A stretch of 36,172 nucleotides of DNA from a virus, in IMG/VR virus record IMGVR_UViG_3300032820_000044, positions 1 through 36,172 of that record; one strand, 5' to 3'. This document shows, piece after piece, positions 16,219 to 24,652 of this stretch. The position numbers and the translations under genes were made by a program. Every line of letters starts with the position of its first letter. Position 1 is the first letter of the stretch. The notes below the pieces were generated by a model. The model saw only the letters and a list, made by a program, of their open reading frames with translations. It ran no database searches and was not told the DNA's origin.

Positions 16219-19200
16219 CTAGCTCCTCTGGGCTTTTGCAACCTTAACCATACCACGCTTAAGACCTACCTCTAACGTGAAGCCCGCGATGGTAAACCCT
16301 TGGCCTGCGCTTACGAGCCCAGACGGATCGGGTATATCCTCGATGGTGATGCGTACTGCTTGGCATTTCTGCCGGCGTACATGAATCATAGGCTGCATGA
16401 CTGGCGTGTTGGGGAATGAAGACAGGTCTGGGTCGCTCCAAGTCACGACTTGTGGATCGTTTTGGAGAAAGTCGTTCTCCACTGTCATGGTCAGACCCAT
16501 CACGCCAACCTTCTCACATAGCGCCGTAGCTCGATAAATGCGCTGCCAACCAGACTGCTGCGCCGCTTGCAGCCAAGCGGTCGTAACCTTCATCGAGTAG
16601 TAGCGGAGACTATCGTCGAGCCAAACAGTCTCGTCCTGCTTCCAGACTTGCCCATGGGCATCCATGGCGTAGTACACATCGTTGTGCAGGCACGCAGAGC
16701 CAAAGCCGACTGGCTCCAGGGCGCCGTCGTTGACGTCCCAGTTCATCCACTGGTTTACCCGGTAGTCGTAAACCAAGATAGTTCCGGGTGTGCGCGAAAA
16801 TGCCGTAGCGCCCTCGGGGATAAGTGTAAAGCGGACCTGCGTCTTCTTCGGCACGAGAACAGCTGATGTGACTTGGCCAAACTCGTTGGTGATGTCACGC
16901 GCCGGCTCTCCAATGAACTGCACCCCGAGACCTCGGGTGAGGAGATGAATGCCACTCTTCCCCATGAACATGACGCCATTGGGCGTAAGCACAGTGGAGC
17001 GCCCGTCGATGCACCCGGTGTCGGACGACACGATAGTCAGCGGCGAGAAATTGTTAGCGGCACCCTGCGAGTTGGGGCCGGTGCCCGCCACCACATAAAC
17101 CGAGTCTTCGGTAAAGACGACGACCTTGTCGTCCATCTCCTCGACAGCGGTAAAGGTGAGGTCTCCCGGCGAGGCTACGCTAAAGCCTTCGTTAAACTCC
17201 GGCGCTATCTTCGGGTCCGCTGTTGTGGGAGGCGTGATACTTTTACTGAACTGCAAGCGCTCTTCACCAGCGAAGCCTCCAAGCCATAACCGGTCGTTGA
17301 TGAGCCGGCAGTAACGAGCACCTTCGGGAATGACATTCTCGATAACGCCGCCCGTTGTGTAGAGCAGCTTACCGCCTGGATTTTCACATTTCCTGAGCCA
17401 GCCGTCTGTGTCCCAGCTTGGTTCATCGCCGCCCACGCCACCAGTGACCTCGACGTTTACCGCTGTGGTGAGGTCTCTTCCGCTGTCTACCATATAGGTG
17501 AAGGGGGGAGCCTTGCGCGGGTCTACGTTGCTGAGGGGGTTCACTGTCGATACGTTGACCTCGGTAAAAAGCGCGTTGCCTCGGTAGTCGCGGTAAAACC
17601 TAGCGCTGACCTCACGCCGCCAGCGGTTGGTGGCCCCGTTCGTCTTGACGACAAGAAGGTGACAATCTACGCCGTGGTTTTCTATGGTCGGCCCGAAAAA
17701 CCAAGGGGTGATCGCCCCAACAGGGGACCCTTGGGGCCAGCCGGTGCCGGTGGTTACCCCCGAGGTGGCGCCCGTGTAGGTGTTGCTGGCACCGGGCCTC
17801 AGCTCGACGGCTTCGAGAAAGGGAACGAAGCTAGAGCGGTGAGTGTAGCCCTTCTCGTCTATGCACTCCCAGATGCAGGTATACTTAAATTTAAACGTGG
17901 CCGGCGAGTCGTTGATGGTGTCGGATGGGGGATTGTCTTGGGGGAAAACGGGGGTCCAGCCCACCCCGCCAGTATTAAGCATAAAATGTGATTGGTCGTG
18001 GGTTATCCACCTACCGCGATCTAGAGGCCACGGCGTGTCAAGGTCAGGCACGCCTGTGTGTTTTAAGTTGTAGGCCCACAAGGGAACAGAGAAGAAGTGG
18101 TCGAACGCGGGAAGCTCCACATACCCAAGCTCTTCGGTAAAGGCCCCCGCGTACCAAGTGAAGTTGCCGCCGCTGATAACAGACACCCCATCTTCCACGT
18201 TCGCCGCCGTAATGGGTTGGTTGAAGGTGGTTGTGGCCATCCGCACGGAACACCCCGGAAAGCCGTCCTCGGTCCAGTTGGGCGGGTCGGTTACGAGCGC
18301 CCCCACCCCCGAGTCACCAATCGCTTCGCCGTGCTTGTAGGTGGGCTGTCGCTCTACGCGAGGATATGAAAACAGGAAAGCGGGAGGAGTGTTGATCGCC
18401 CCCCCGTCAATTGCCGGCACGTTTTGGCCGCTCCAATAGTCATAAGTGTCCGCCATGAGCGTGCTGACAGAGCTACCTACGTCCATCACGGCAGCGAGGT
18501 GAGGCGGCTGGAGAAACTCATGTTCGGGCTCCACCACAGGGGGCCCAATCTCATAGGATGACGTTCCGTCCATCGCAAAGAGGTCCAACAAATACATCGA
18601 CTCGTAGGCGTTGGCGACGTTCATGTTGGTAGAGCACCACGCATACGTGCGACCGGTGTCCCTGTTATAGAAGGGCTTGCTCACCAAGACGTTGTTCGAG
18701 GTGCGCACCAGAATAACCAGGTCTGCGCCGGCCGGATCTGGAGGAAACTCGAAAGCTGCCCCTGTTGCGCCATCCAGGGGGAAAACGGTGAGCTGACTGT
18801 ACCCTTGGTCAATCTTGTTCTTCGATGGCGCCTGGCCGGTTCCGAAACAGCCAGGACCATACTTAGCGTAACCGAGATGCTGCCACGCTGTGCTCGCTTC
18901 TGGGTCAGAAAGAAACCCGTCCGTGCTAGAGGGGGTTAATAGGCTTGAGTCGAAGATGTTTTCACCAATCGGCCCCACGGCGGCGGTGCCGCCCGCAATC
19001 CACATGCCCGCCTTGGAACGGTCAAACGTAACCACGACCCCTTCGCCGCCGTCATCCTTGCGACATCGTGCGACGCCCATCGTGCGTGGGAACACGCCGT
19101 TGGTTCCGATGGATAGGTCATAACCCTCTCGTTGATTGCCGGCGTTGGCGGCTGGAGCCGCGTTCGTAGGGAAGCCCACGTCAGGGGTTTGCACAAGATT

Positions 19201-20397
19201 CGCGTAAGAATTGGAAAACGGGTCAAAGGCGCTCAGGTGGATCCAGTCGGGGATGCCAGTAGTGTGATCTATTCGACCGACGTCGATGCCCCGGATTGGC
19301 CCCCCTAAAGAGTCGTACCAAGCCACAGCAAACAGGGTTTTATTGTTGTCCGGGTCGTCTGTTATTGTGCCCTTGTAATAAGAGTGCTCTTCGGACTGCA
19401 CGAGCGTGTAAGAGCTAACCAGGTTAAACGCGCCATCGTACCGGGCGATGACATAGTCACCCACGCCCGGGATAATCGTGTCGTTCGTCATGAAGGCGAC
19501 GGAAAAGGTTCCCGTAGCTGTTAGCCCGTCATGGCCCACACCGTCGATACGCTGGCCGTAGAGGCTAGTCGTACCCGCCGCAACGATATCGAGGAATGCC
19601 CCCGGCTCCTTGGTCCATCCGGTCTCTGGCGCCCCGGCATCCCACCAAACCACATCCCAGTTCTTCCCAGCTCCGTTGGGCTGGTCGCTCTGATGCAAGC
19701 AAATCAGCTTAGGCGGAACGGGGCCAGCGCCGCGCACATGACAGCATCGGATGTACGCGCCCTTAAATACGTCCGACTGAGGAATGGGTCCGGTTCCGGT
19801 CTGGCCTGTCACGTACGTGCCGGTGTCGGTGACCGAGTAAAGATTTGTCACCGCAACCTGCTGCTCTTCCAGGTTTTGGATCACAAAACGAATGGCCGAC
19901 GATTGATCGCCCTCGGGCGAAGCCATGTCGCCAGCGCTGCTCTCGTTGGTAAGCGTCTGCTGGCCCGTAGACCTAACGACACTAAATGCAGTCAACGCAT
20001 AAGGAGAGGAAAACGCCGTATCGAATCGGCCCAGTCTAGTTTGCCCGTAGGACTCGTCTACCGGTTCGGTGTTAACCTCCACGGGCGAGATGGTGCCCTT
20101 ATCTAGCCAGCTTGTTCCTGTCTGGTCATCGAGCGCATAAAGGCGCCAGTCGCTAGCTAAGCAAAGCTCTTCACCCGAGGAGAACAGAAGTCTGCCGTGA
20201 CGAATGTCGTAGCCCTGGGGCGTGCTCACCGTCATGTCTAGCTTGGTGAAGCCTTCGCGTTTTACTAGCGCGCTGCGCTTGTCGACGTAGCAGTTCTTAG
20301 CTTCGAGCAGCGCGCCGGGCGGCACGATGCGCTCGTCGATGTCACCTTGCAGCGCCGTGCGAAGCGGCAACTGGACCTTGGCTTTATCCAAGGGCAT
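16219..20397 (-). CDS. Tail nozzle-like protein (T7 gp12 / tail tubular protein B-like), 1392 aa
   Basis: The N-terminal 60 residues (ERIVPPGALLEAKNCYV, then ALVKREGF) match the usual opening of podoviral tail-nozzle or stabilisation proteins, where a conserved Asn and Arg-rich turn start the platform domain. The body is beta-rich, with Trp/Gly/Pro-dense strands consistent with propeller-like modules. A late segment (TVLTPNGVMFMGKSGI) is also common in this group. At 1392 residues it is much longer than the roughly 800 of T7 gp12, so extra domains, perhaps receptor-contacting, are likely. The start overlaps the stop of the 128-residue gene by one base (TAATG). The neck adaptor lies two genes upstream. 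Confidence 0.7.
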   Translation of the reverse strand: MPLDKAKVQLPLRTALQGDIDERIVPPGALLEAKNCYVDKRSALVKREGFTKLDMTVSTPQGYDIRHGRLLFSSGEELCLASDWRLYALDDQTGTSWLDKGTISPVEVNTEPVDESYGQTRLGRFDTAFSSPYALTAFSVVRSTGQQTLTNESSAGDMASPEGDQSSAIRFVIQNLEEQQVAVTNLYSVTDTGTYVTGQTGTGPIPQSDVFKGAYIRCCHVRGAGPVPPKLICLHQSDQPNGAGKNWDVVWWDAGAPETGWTKEPGAFLDIVAAGTTSLYGQRIDGVGHDGLTATGTFSVAFMTNDTIIPGVGDYVIARYDGAFNLVSSYTLVQSEEHSYYKGTITDDPDNNKTLFAVAWYDSLGGPIRGIDVGRIDHTTGIPDWIHLSAFDPFSNSYANLVQTPDVGFPTNAAPAANAGNQREGYDLSIGTNGVFPRTMGVARCRKDDGGEGVVVTFDRSKAGMWIAGGTAAVGPIGENIFDSSLLTPSSTDGFLSDPEASTAWQHLGYAKYGPGCFGTGQAPSKNKIDQGYSQLTVFPLDGATGAAFEFPPDPAGADLVILVRTSNNVLVSKPFYNRDTGRTYAWCSTNMNVANAYESMYLLDLFAMDGTSSYEIGPPVVEPEHEFLQPPHLAAVMDVGSSVSTLMADTYDYWSGQNVPAIDGGAINTPPAFLFSYPRVERQPTYKHGEAIGDSGVGALVTDPPNWTEDGFPGCSVRMATTTFNQPITAANVEDGVSVISGGNFTWYAGAFTEELGYVELPAFDHFFSVPLWAYNLKHTGVPDLDTPWPLDRGRWITHDQSHFMLNTGGVGWTPVFPQDNPPSDTINDSPATFKFKYTCIWECIDEKGYTHRSSFVPFLEAVELRPGASNTYTGATSGVTTGTGWPQGSPVGAITPWFFGPTIENHGVDCHLLVVKTNGATNRWRREVSARFYRDYRGNALFTEVNVSTVNPLSNVDPRKAPPFTYMVDSGRDLTTAVNVEVTGGVGGDEPSWDTDGWLRKCENPGGKLLYTTGGVIENVIPEGARYCRLINDRLWLGGFAGEERLQFSKSITPPTTADPKIAPEFNEGFSVASPGDLTFTAVEEMDDKVVVFTEDSVYVVAGTGPNSQGAANNFSPLTIVSSDTGCIDGRSTVLTPNGVMFMGKSGIHLLTRGLGVQFIGEPARDITNEFGQVTSAVLVPKKTQVRFTLIPEGATAFSRTPGTILVYDYRVNQWMNWDVNDGALEPVGFGSACLHNDVYYAMDAHGQVWKQDETVWLDDSLRYYSMKVTTAWLQAAQQSGWQRIYRATALCEKVGVMGLTMTVENDFLQNDPQVVTWSDPDLSSFPNTPVMQPMIHVRRQKCQAVRITIEDIPDPSGLVSAGQGFTIAGFTLEVGLKRGMVKVAKAQRS

Positions 20398-20783
20398 TAG
20401 AAGAATCTCACCTTGAGCTTCGCGCCGGTCGCTAGGCCCATCGAGGCCTCAAGCGCGATCATGTTCTTCTCTTTGCCTTCGTCAGCTCCGGTGAGCGGAA
20501 CCTTGCGCGTCATGACGAACTGGTCGGACTTGATGACGCTCCACCCAATGGGCTCATGGTCCAGGTTATGGCGCACCACTCTCTTGGCGATTCCGTTCAC
20601 ATCTGGATCGGAAAAGTCGATATCAACATCCTTCGGGTCTTGCGACTGGGATTGGCGCATCGCACTGTTAGATGCGTCGGCGATACTTTGAACCTTGCGC
20701 CCATCCTGATGGGGTAAGATCGCCGCTTTTAGTCGGGCGCCAAGAAAGCTACTCGCGCCAGCCTGCTTTAAGTCCTCTGCCAT
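20397..20783 (-). CDS. Hypothetical protein between neck adaptor and nozzle
   Basis: This 128-residue soluble protein has no signal peptide or membrane segment. The N-terminal half is polar with Ser/Gln/Asp stretches. The C-terminal half looks beta-rich and ends in KLKVRFF. Placed between the neck adaptor and nozzle genes, it may be a tail accessory or head-tail completion factor. No family is recognised. It lies three bases after the adaptor gene and shares one base with the nozzle start. Confidence 0.72.
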   Translation of the reverse strand: MAEDLKQAGASSFLGARLKAAILPHQDGRKVQSIADASNSAMRQSQSQDPKDVDIDFSDPDVNGIAKRVVRHNLDHEPIGWSVIKSDQFVMTRKVPLTGADEGKEKNMIALEASMGLATGAKLKVRFF

Positions 20784-20786
20784 GTC

Positions 20787-21491
20787 TCACGCATTCCACT
20801 GGTAGAGTCTCCAGTTGTAGTTGTACCAATCTCCTCGTACATCAACAATGCGTGAAGCCCGACCTGCGTCCCGGTTGCCAGCCAGCTTGTCGATACGCAT
20901 GTCGATCATACTTCGCTCTGCCATCAGAGCCGAAGGGTCCGACTCTTCCTTGGCCAGCATCCCAATGGCAGCAGTGAGGCATGCCCACTCTTCCCAGCCG
21001 TTGACGCCATTGAAGGTGTCTGCCGGCAAAACCAAGTCGGCCATGATGGGCACGTACATCAAGTCGATGCGAAACGCGCCCTGCGGTATGGGCAGGATGA
21101 CCATGTTGTCGCCCTGATAGCGGTAGCGCAGCGCATAGATGGGCGAGCCGGTGTTCACTGACACCGACTGCATGACGGCCCACTCTTGGGCCTCCCAGGT
21201 AAACATCTGGTTGTACCAGCCACCATGCGTGGCCGTAACACTCAGTCCCTCGTAGAAGTCAGCCGGCAGGGGGTAGTCCGACTGTCCGGGGACAGTGTTG
21301 AAGTTCGTCATCGAGGCGTAGTATTCCTGGCCTCTCGCGACGATGAGCTTATCGTAAAGCTGCTTGAGTGCGGCGTTCAGCCTGCGCCGAAGCTCATCAT
21401 CGCTGATGAAATCCGACGCAAACTGAACTTCCATATTGGCAAGCTCGCGCGTCCGCGTTTGCATATCGCTTAACGCTACGGGAGCTGCCAT
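20787..21491 (-). CDS. Neck adaptor protein (gp11 / tail tubular protein A-like)
   Basis: This 234-residue protein has the layout of podoviral adaptor proteins that join the portal to the nozzle. Helices at the N-terminus (about residues 8-50, with DDELRRRLNAALKQLYD) are followed by a beta-strand set with YPLPADFYE. A second helical part at about 165-215 contains GWEEWACLTAAIGMLAKEE and a helix of alternating charged residues. Length is close to T7 gp11 (about 196 residues) and other members. The position before the nozzle gene supports it. The assignment rests on pattern and gene order. Confidence 0.75.
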   Translation of the reverse strand: MAAPVALSDMQTRTRELANMEVQFASDFISDDELRRRLNAALKQLYDKLIVARGQEYYASMTNFNTVPGQSDYPLPADFYEGLSVTATHGGWYNQMFTWEAQEWAVMQSVSVNTGSPIYALRYRYQGDNMVILPIPQGAFRIDLMYVPIMADLVLPADTFNGVNGWEEWACLTAAIGMLAKEESDPSALMAERSMIDMRIDKLAGNRDAGRASRIVDVRGDWYNYNWRLYQWNA

Positions 21492-21494
21492 TTT

Positions 21495-21959
21495 CTATAT
21501 CCCTTCGTTCTCGGTACGCAAGAACTTCCCCCTGGATTCGGTGAAGTTGGTTCCGCTACGGACGCCGTCTCGACCCCTGCTCCTCTTCTTCTTTCGGTCC
21601 AGTTTGCGGTCGGTCTCAGATCCAAGCCGGTCTAGTTCGGAACCGTAGCGCCTCGCCTTCCGGTTGGCGTCCGACTTACGTGACTTCTTCATTCGGCTAT
21701 CCGAAGTCATTGTGCGCTTGGGCGACATAGCGAGGAGGACACCACCAGCTTCTTCGTCGTCATCGACGATGTCCTCTTCATCTTCGTCATCCATCGCCAT
21801 TTGATGCTCGTAGACTGCGTGTTCAAACGCATCACGAGCACCGTCCCGGTCGCCGTCTTTGAGTGCGTCATATAGACGGTCAAACGCACTCTCCTCCGAC
21901 ATGTCCGCGTCGCCCTTTGCGCCGCCGAGTTTCTCCTTAAGTAGTGAGCCCAAATCCAT
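21495..21959 (-). CDS. Hypothetical protein with acidic centre and basic tail
   Basis: This 154-residue protein is highly charged throughout. Residues about 55-72 are a run of Asp and Glu. Residues about 85-150 are very basic (SRMKKSRKSDANRKARR) and include LDRLGSETDRK followed by KKKRSRGR. That part closely resembles a segment of the 956-residue virion protein at 13346-16216. No catalytic or membrane feature is seen. It follows the decoration candidate and precedes the neck adaptor, suggesting a minor head or core component. It may bind DNA or the acidic virion proteins; function is not known. Confidence 0.7.
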   Translation of the reverse strand: MDLGSLLKEKLGGAKGDADMSEESAFDRLYDALKDGDRDGARDAFEHAVYEHQMAMDDEDEEDIVDDDEEAGGVLLAMSPKRTMTSDSRMKKSRKSDANRKARRYGSELDRLGSETDRKLDRKKKRSRGRDGVRSGTNFTESRGKFLRTENEGI

Positions 21960-21962
21960 GGT

Positions 21963-22352
21963 TTAGGCTCCTAAGAAGAACATGATGGTGACAAGTGAGT
22001 TGGTCACCGTTCCGGCCACCGCCGTGTCGCAATCAGCATCCAGCACATTCACACGCACACCGCTAGGCAACGCTACCGAGTGAACATGTGCCGTCCAACC
22101 CGGTGGCACCGCAGCTGCATCTGCCGCAGATGCAAAGTTGGCAACCCCCACGATGGACTTCCAAGTGTCCTTCATGAGAATTGTCATGGCACCGCTGCCA
22201 TCGCCGCCAAGGGTCTCGATCAGCTGGGATGGATCGTCAATGACAGCCGTTGGGTTAGCCGCGCCAGATCCATCATCTGGGCTGATTGTGACCCAGGTCA
22301 CAAGCGCATTTCTAATATCACACCCTACTGGGTAGATTCCATATCTGGACAT
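21963..22352 (-). CDS. Capsid decoration-like protein candidate
   Basis: This 129-residue protein is small, neutral and beta-rich, with many Thr, Val, Ala and Gly residues and no signal peptide. It ends in TIMFFLGA. It directly follows the major capsid gene (9 bases apart), the usual place for a head decoration or stabilisation protein. No family is recognised from sequence. The decoration role is an inference from size and position only. Confidence 0.65.
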   Translation of the reverse strand: MSRYGIYPVGCDIRNALVTWVTISPDDGSGAANPTAVIDDPSQLIETLGGDGSGAMTILMKDTWKSIVGVANFASAADAAAVPPGWTAHVHSVALPSGVRVNVLDADCDTAVAGTVTNSLVTIMFFLGA

Positions 22353-22361
22353 TTCTACCTC

Positions 22362-23579
22362 CTACCAGGTGATAACTGCGTTCATACCAGGCTTGTCACA
22401 CTCGACGTTCCAGAAGCCACGAATACGGAACTCGATGGCATCTGCATTGGCGAGGCGGCGATACTTGAGGCCGTCGTCCGTCGCAAAGTGCGGGAACTCG
22501 CCCAAGCTGTGAAGCTTCCAACTGTCGCGCTGAAGCAAGTAACCTTCCTCAGTGGGACAGTTGGGGTCACTGATGACCGCAATTTCACCGTAGTCAGTCG
22601 GGAACTGAAGGGCCTTGTAGCCAATGCCGGGGATGTCGGTGTTAACCGTGACCCAAGTTTTGGAGTACATGCTCTTTTGCAGTTCGGCAAACCGGCGGCT
22701 GTTGATGAACAGCGTATCGGGTTGCGCACCGTTGATGTGAGCCTCGGCCACGGCATCGAATACCGTTTCCTCCATCACGCCACCGCCGCCCGCGATACGG
22801 ACGCCAGCTAGGCGAAGTGGATCGACGCTGCGGTTGAGGCCGAAGAGGTTGACCGGAACGCCACCGACACCCGGGTCGTTGGTGGGAACCCAACCGTTCA
22901 GGCCCGTAGCGCAGTTGCCGCCGTCGCCTGATCGGAAGACTCCCCACGTATCGGCGAAGCCGATGATGACCGTCTCGATACCGGCCGCCGCGTCGGTCGT
23001 GATGAGGCCAGTGCGGCGATTGATGGCTGTGATCCGAACAAAAGGATCGGTTGGGGCCGGAACCGTCACACCTACTGATGCCTGCAAGTCCATGCCGACC
23101 TCAAACCGCACCACGTCTTCGACATTGGCGAGGGTGAAGAAGTCCTGACCTGCCACAAAGCCAGAAACACGTCCCCGCCGGCCCGTGCCATCGGAGTAGA
23201 TCTGGAAAGCCGCAGACCGACCAAACTCGTAGAGCGCACCTTTGATTTGGGTGTCGAGTGCCTTGGCAATCGCTCCCTTGTCATTGGCTGATGCCATCAA
23301 GGCTTCTGCCTCGATGCTGGCAGGGGCGTAGTCCTTCACGCGCGTTACCAAGAAGCGCGATAAAGACACGACACCTTGATCGTTAATGGCATTGGTGAAG
23401 GTCGTCGACCCTCGGGTGCCACCGTACATCGGCGTGATGACTGCCGCTTCACCGTAGAAATCGGTGGACTTGGGCATCCAACCCATCAGCGGGCATTTGG
23501 GATAGAGAATTTCAGCAAGCCCCTTTGGGTAGAGAAGCTTTAATGCTGGTAGAAAACTAGTAACGTCTAGCTGTGCCAT
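22362..23579 (-). CDS. Major capsid protein, HK97-fold
   Basis: This 405-residue protein follows the scaffold-like gene and has the features of podoviral HK97-fold coats. An N-terminal arm comes first, then a central helix-rich segment with the E-loop (residues about 40-75). Next is a long spine-helix-like stretch (SIEAEALMASANDKGAIAKALDTQIKGAL at about 88-116). The A-domain region contains DTLFINSRRFAEL and ends in FWNVECDKPGMNAVITW. Order portal, scaffold, capsid is standard. It should be the most abundant late product. The start follows a GAGG ribosome-binding site about a dozen bases upstream. Confidence 0.85.
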   Translation of the reverse strand: MAQLDVTSFLPALKLLYPKGLAEILYPKCPLMGWMPKSTDFYGEAAVITPMYGGTRGSTTFTNAINDQGVVSLSRFLVTRVKDYAPASIEAEALMASANDKGAIAKALDTQIKGALYEFGRSAAFQIYSDGTGRRGRVSGFVAGQDFFTLANVEDVVRFEVGMDLQASVGVTVPAPTDPFVRITAINRRTGLITTDAAAGIETVIIGFADTWGVFRSGDGGNCATGLNGWVPTNDPGVGGVPVNLFGLNRSVDPLRLAGVRIAGGGGVMEETVFDAVAEAHINGAQPDTLFINSRRFAELQKSMYSKTWVTVNTDIPGIGYKALQFPTDYGEIAVISDPNCPTEEGYLLQRDSWKLHSLGEFPHFATDDGLKYRRLANADAIEFRIRGFWNVECDKPGMNAVITW

Positions 23580-23604
23580 GATCTATTTAACCTCGTCGTA
23601 AAAC

Positions 23605-24633
23605 CTAATTTTTCATTAACGCTACCAAATCGGGGAGCGCGGATGCGGCAGCCTTAACGCGGTCTGACTGAGACATTTCTCTCAAATGCCGGCTGGTGAC
23701 TGCTGCGTCTGAATTCGTTAATGTCAGTGACTTAGGTTTCGACTGGACAGGTTTTCCTAGACCCTCGGGCTTTACTTCTGCGGAGGGGTTTCCCGAACCC
23801 CGATTCATTCTATCTAATGTATAACTATATTCTTCGCCGACGATACCGTCAAGCGCGTCAACAACCTCGGGGAGCGTGGACTTAGGCGAATTCTCTATCG
23901 CCCAGGCCACCGCATAGCGCGCACGCGACTCCAGAATATCTGGACGCATGACTGCCAAATGGGGCCACCTCTCCGATAACTGGTCGTTTCCAGGTATCGC
24001 CGCCACCTCGCGCACATACCCCTCGACCGTCCGTTGGTACTCCTGCTGGTGCCGCTCCTGCTGGTACTCTTCCCGCCGAATACCCTCAGCCTCGCGCTCC
24101 TCTTTCAGCTCCGCGCGCAGACGCTTGACTTCCCGCATGGCCGGCGACTCCTCGGGAGCCTCGCCGCCATTCAGCCTCTGGGTGGTCAGCTGCTCGTAAA
24201 AGTCGTCGGCGTCCGTCCCCGCCAACTCGGCGAATTTCCCGAAGGCCATCTCCGGGTTCTCCTGCATGAGCCGCACAAGCTCTAGGCCCTTTTCGAGCTG
24301 CTCCTGCTGCGACTCAAACTGGTCCATCTTCTGCGTGAACTCCTGCTCACGCTTTTCGATCTGACGCTTGCGCTTGCGTAGCGCGCGATATTCCTTGCCT
24401 ACGTTCTCTCGCGGTGCCGGCTCGTCGTCGCCGCCTTCGTCGCCCTCCATCTCTGCGGCCACGTACTCTTCGAGCTTCTCCTGCACCGCGTCCAATGGAT
24501 CGGCTTCATCCCCCACCTCGGCATCACCCTCGGTGGCGACTACCTCCAAAACCTCAGCCGCTTGCTCAACGCGGGTAGGCTCTGCGGTTTCTACGGCTTC
24601 TACGACTTCTGCTACTTCTGCGGCGGCTTCCAT
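23605..24633 (-). CDS. Scaffolding-like protein
   Basis: This 342-residue protein is very acidic at the N-terminus, rich in Glu, Ala and Val. A long coiled-coil helix spans about residues 85-210, with many Glu, Gln, Arg and Lys residues. The C-terminus is basic (DRVKAAASALPDLVALMKN). This composition and the place between portal and capsid genes match capsid scaffolds, which use a basic C-terminal helix to bind the coat. No protease domain is visible. The assignment is from composition and order. Confidence 0.78.
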   Translation of the reverse strand: MEAAAEVAEVVEAVETAEPTRVEQAAEVLEVVATEGDAEVGDEADPLDAVQEKLEEYVAAEMEGDEGGDDEPAPRENVGKEYRALRKRKRQIEKREQEFTQKMDQFESQQEQLEKGLELVRLMQENPEMAFGKFAELAGTDADDFYEQLTTQRLNGGEAPEESPAMREVKRLRAELKEEREAEGIRREEYQQERHQQEYQRTVEGYVREVAAIPGNDQLSERWPHLAVMRPDILESRARYAVAWAIENSPKSTLPEVVDALDGIVGEEYSYTLDRMNRGSGNPSAEVKPEGLGKPVQSKPKSLTLTNSDAAVTSRHLREMSQSDRVKAAASALPDLVALMKN

Positions 24634-24652
24634 TTGTGACTCCCAGTCTTAA

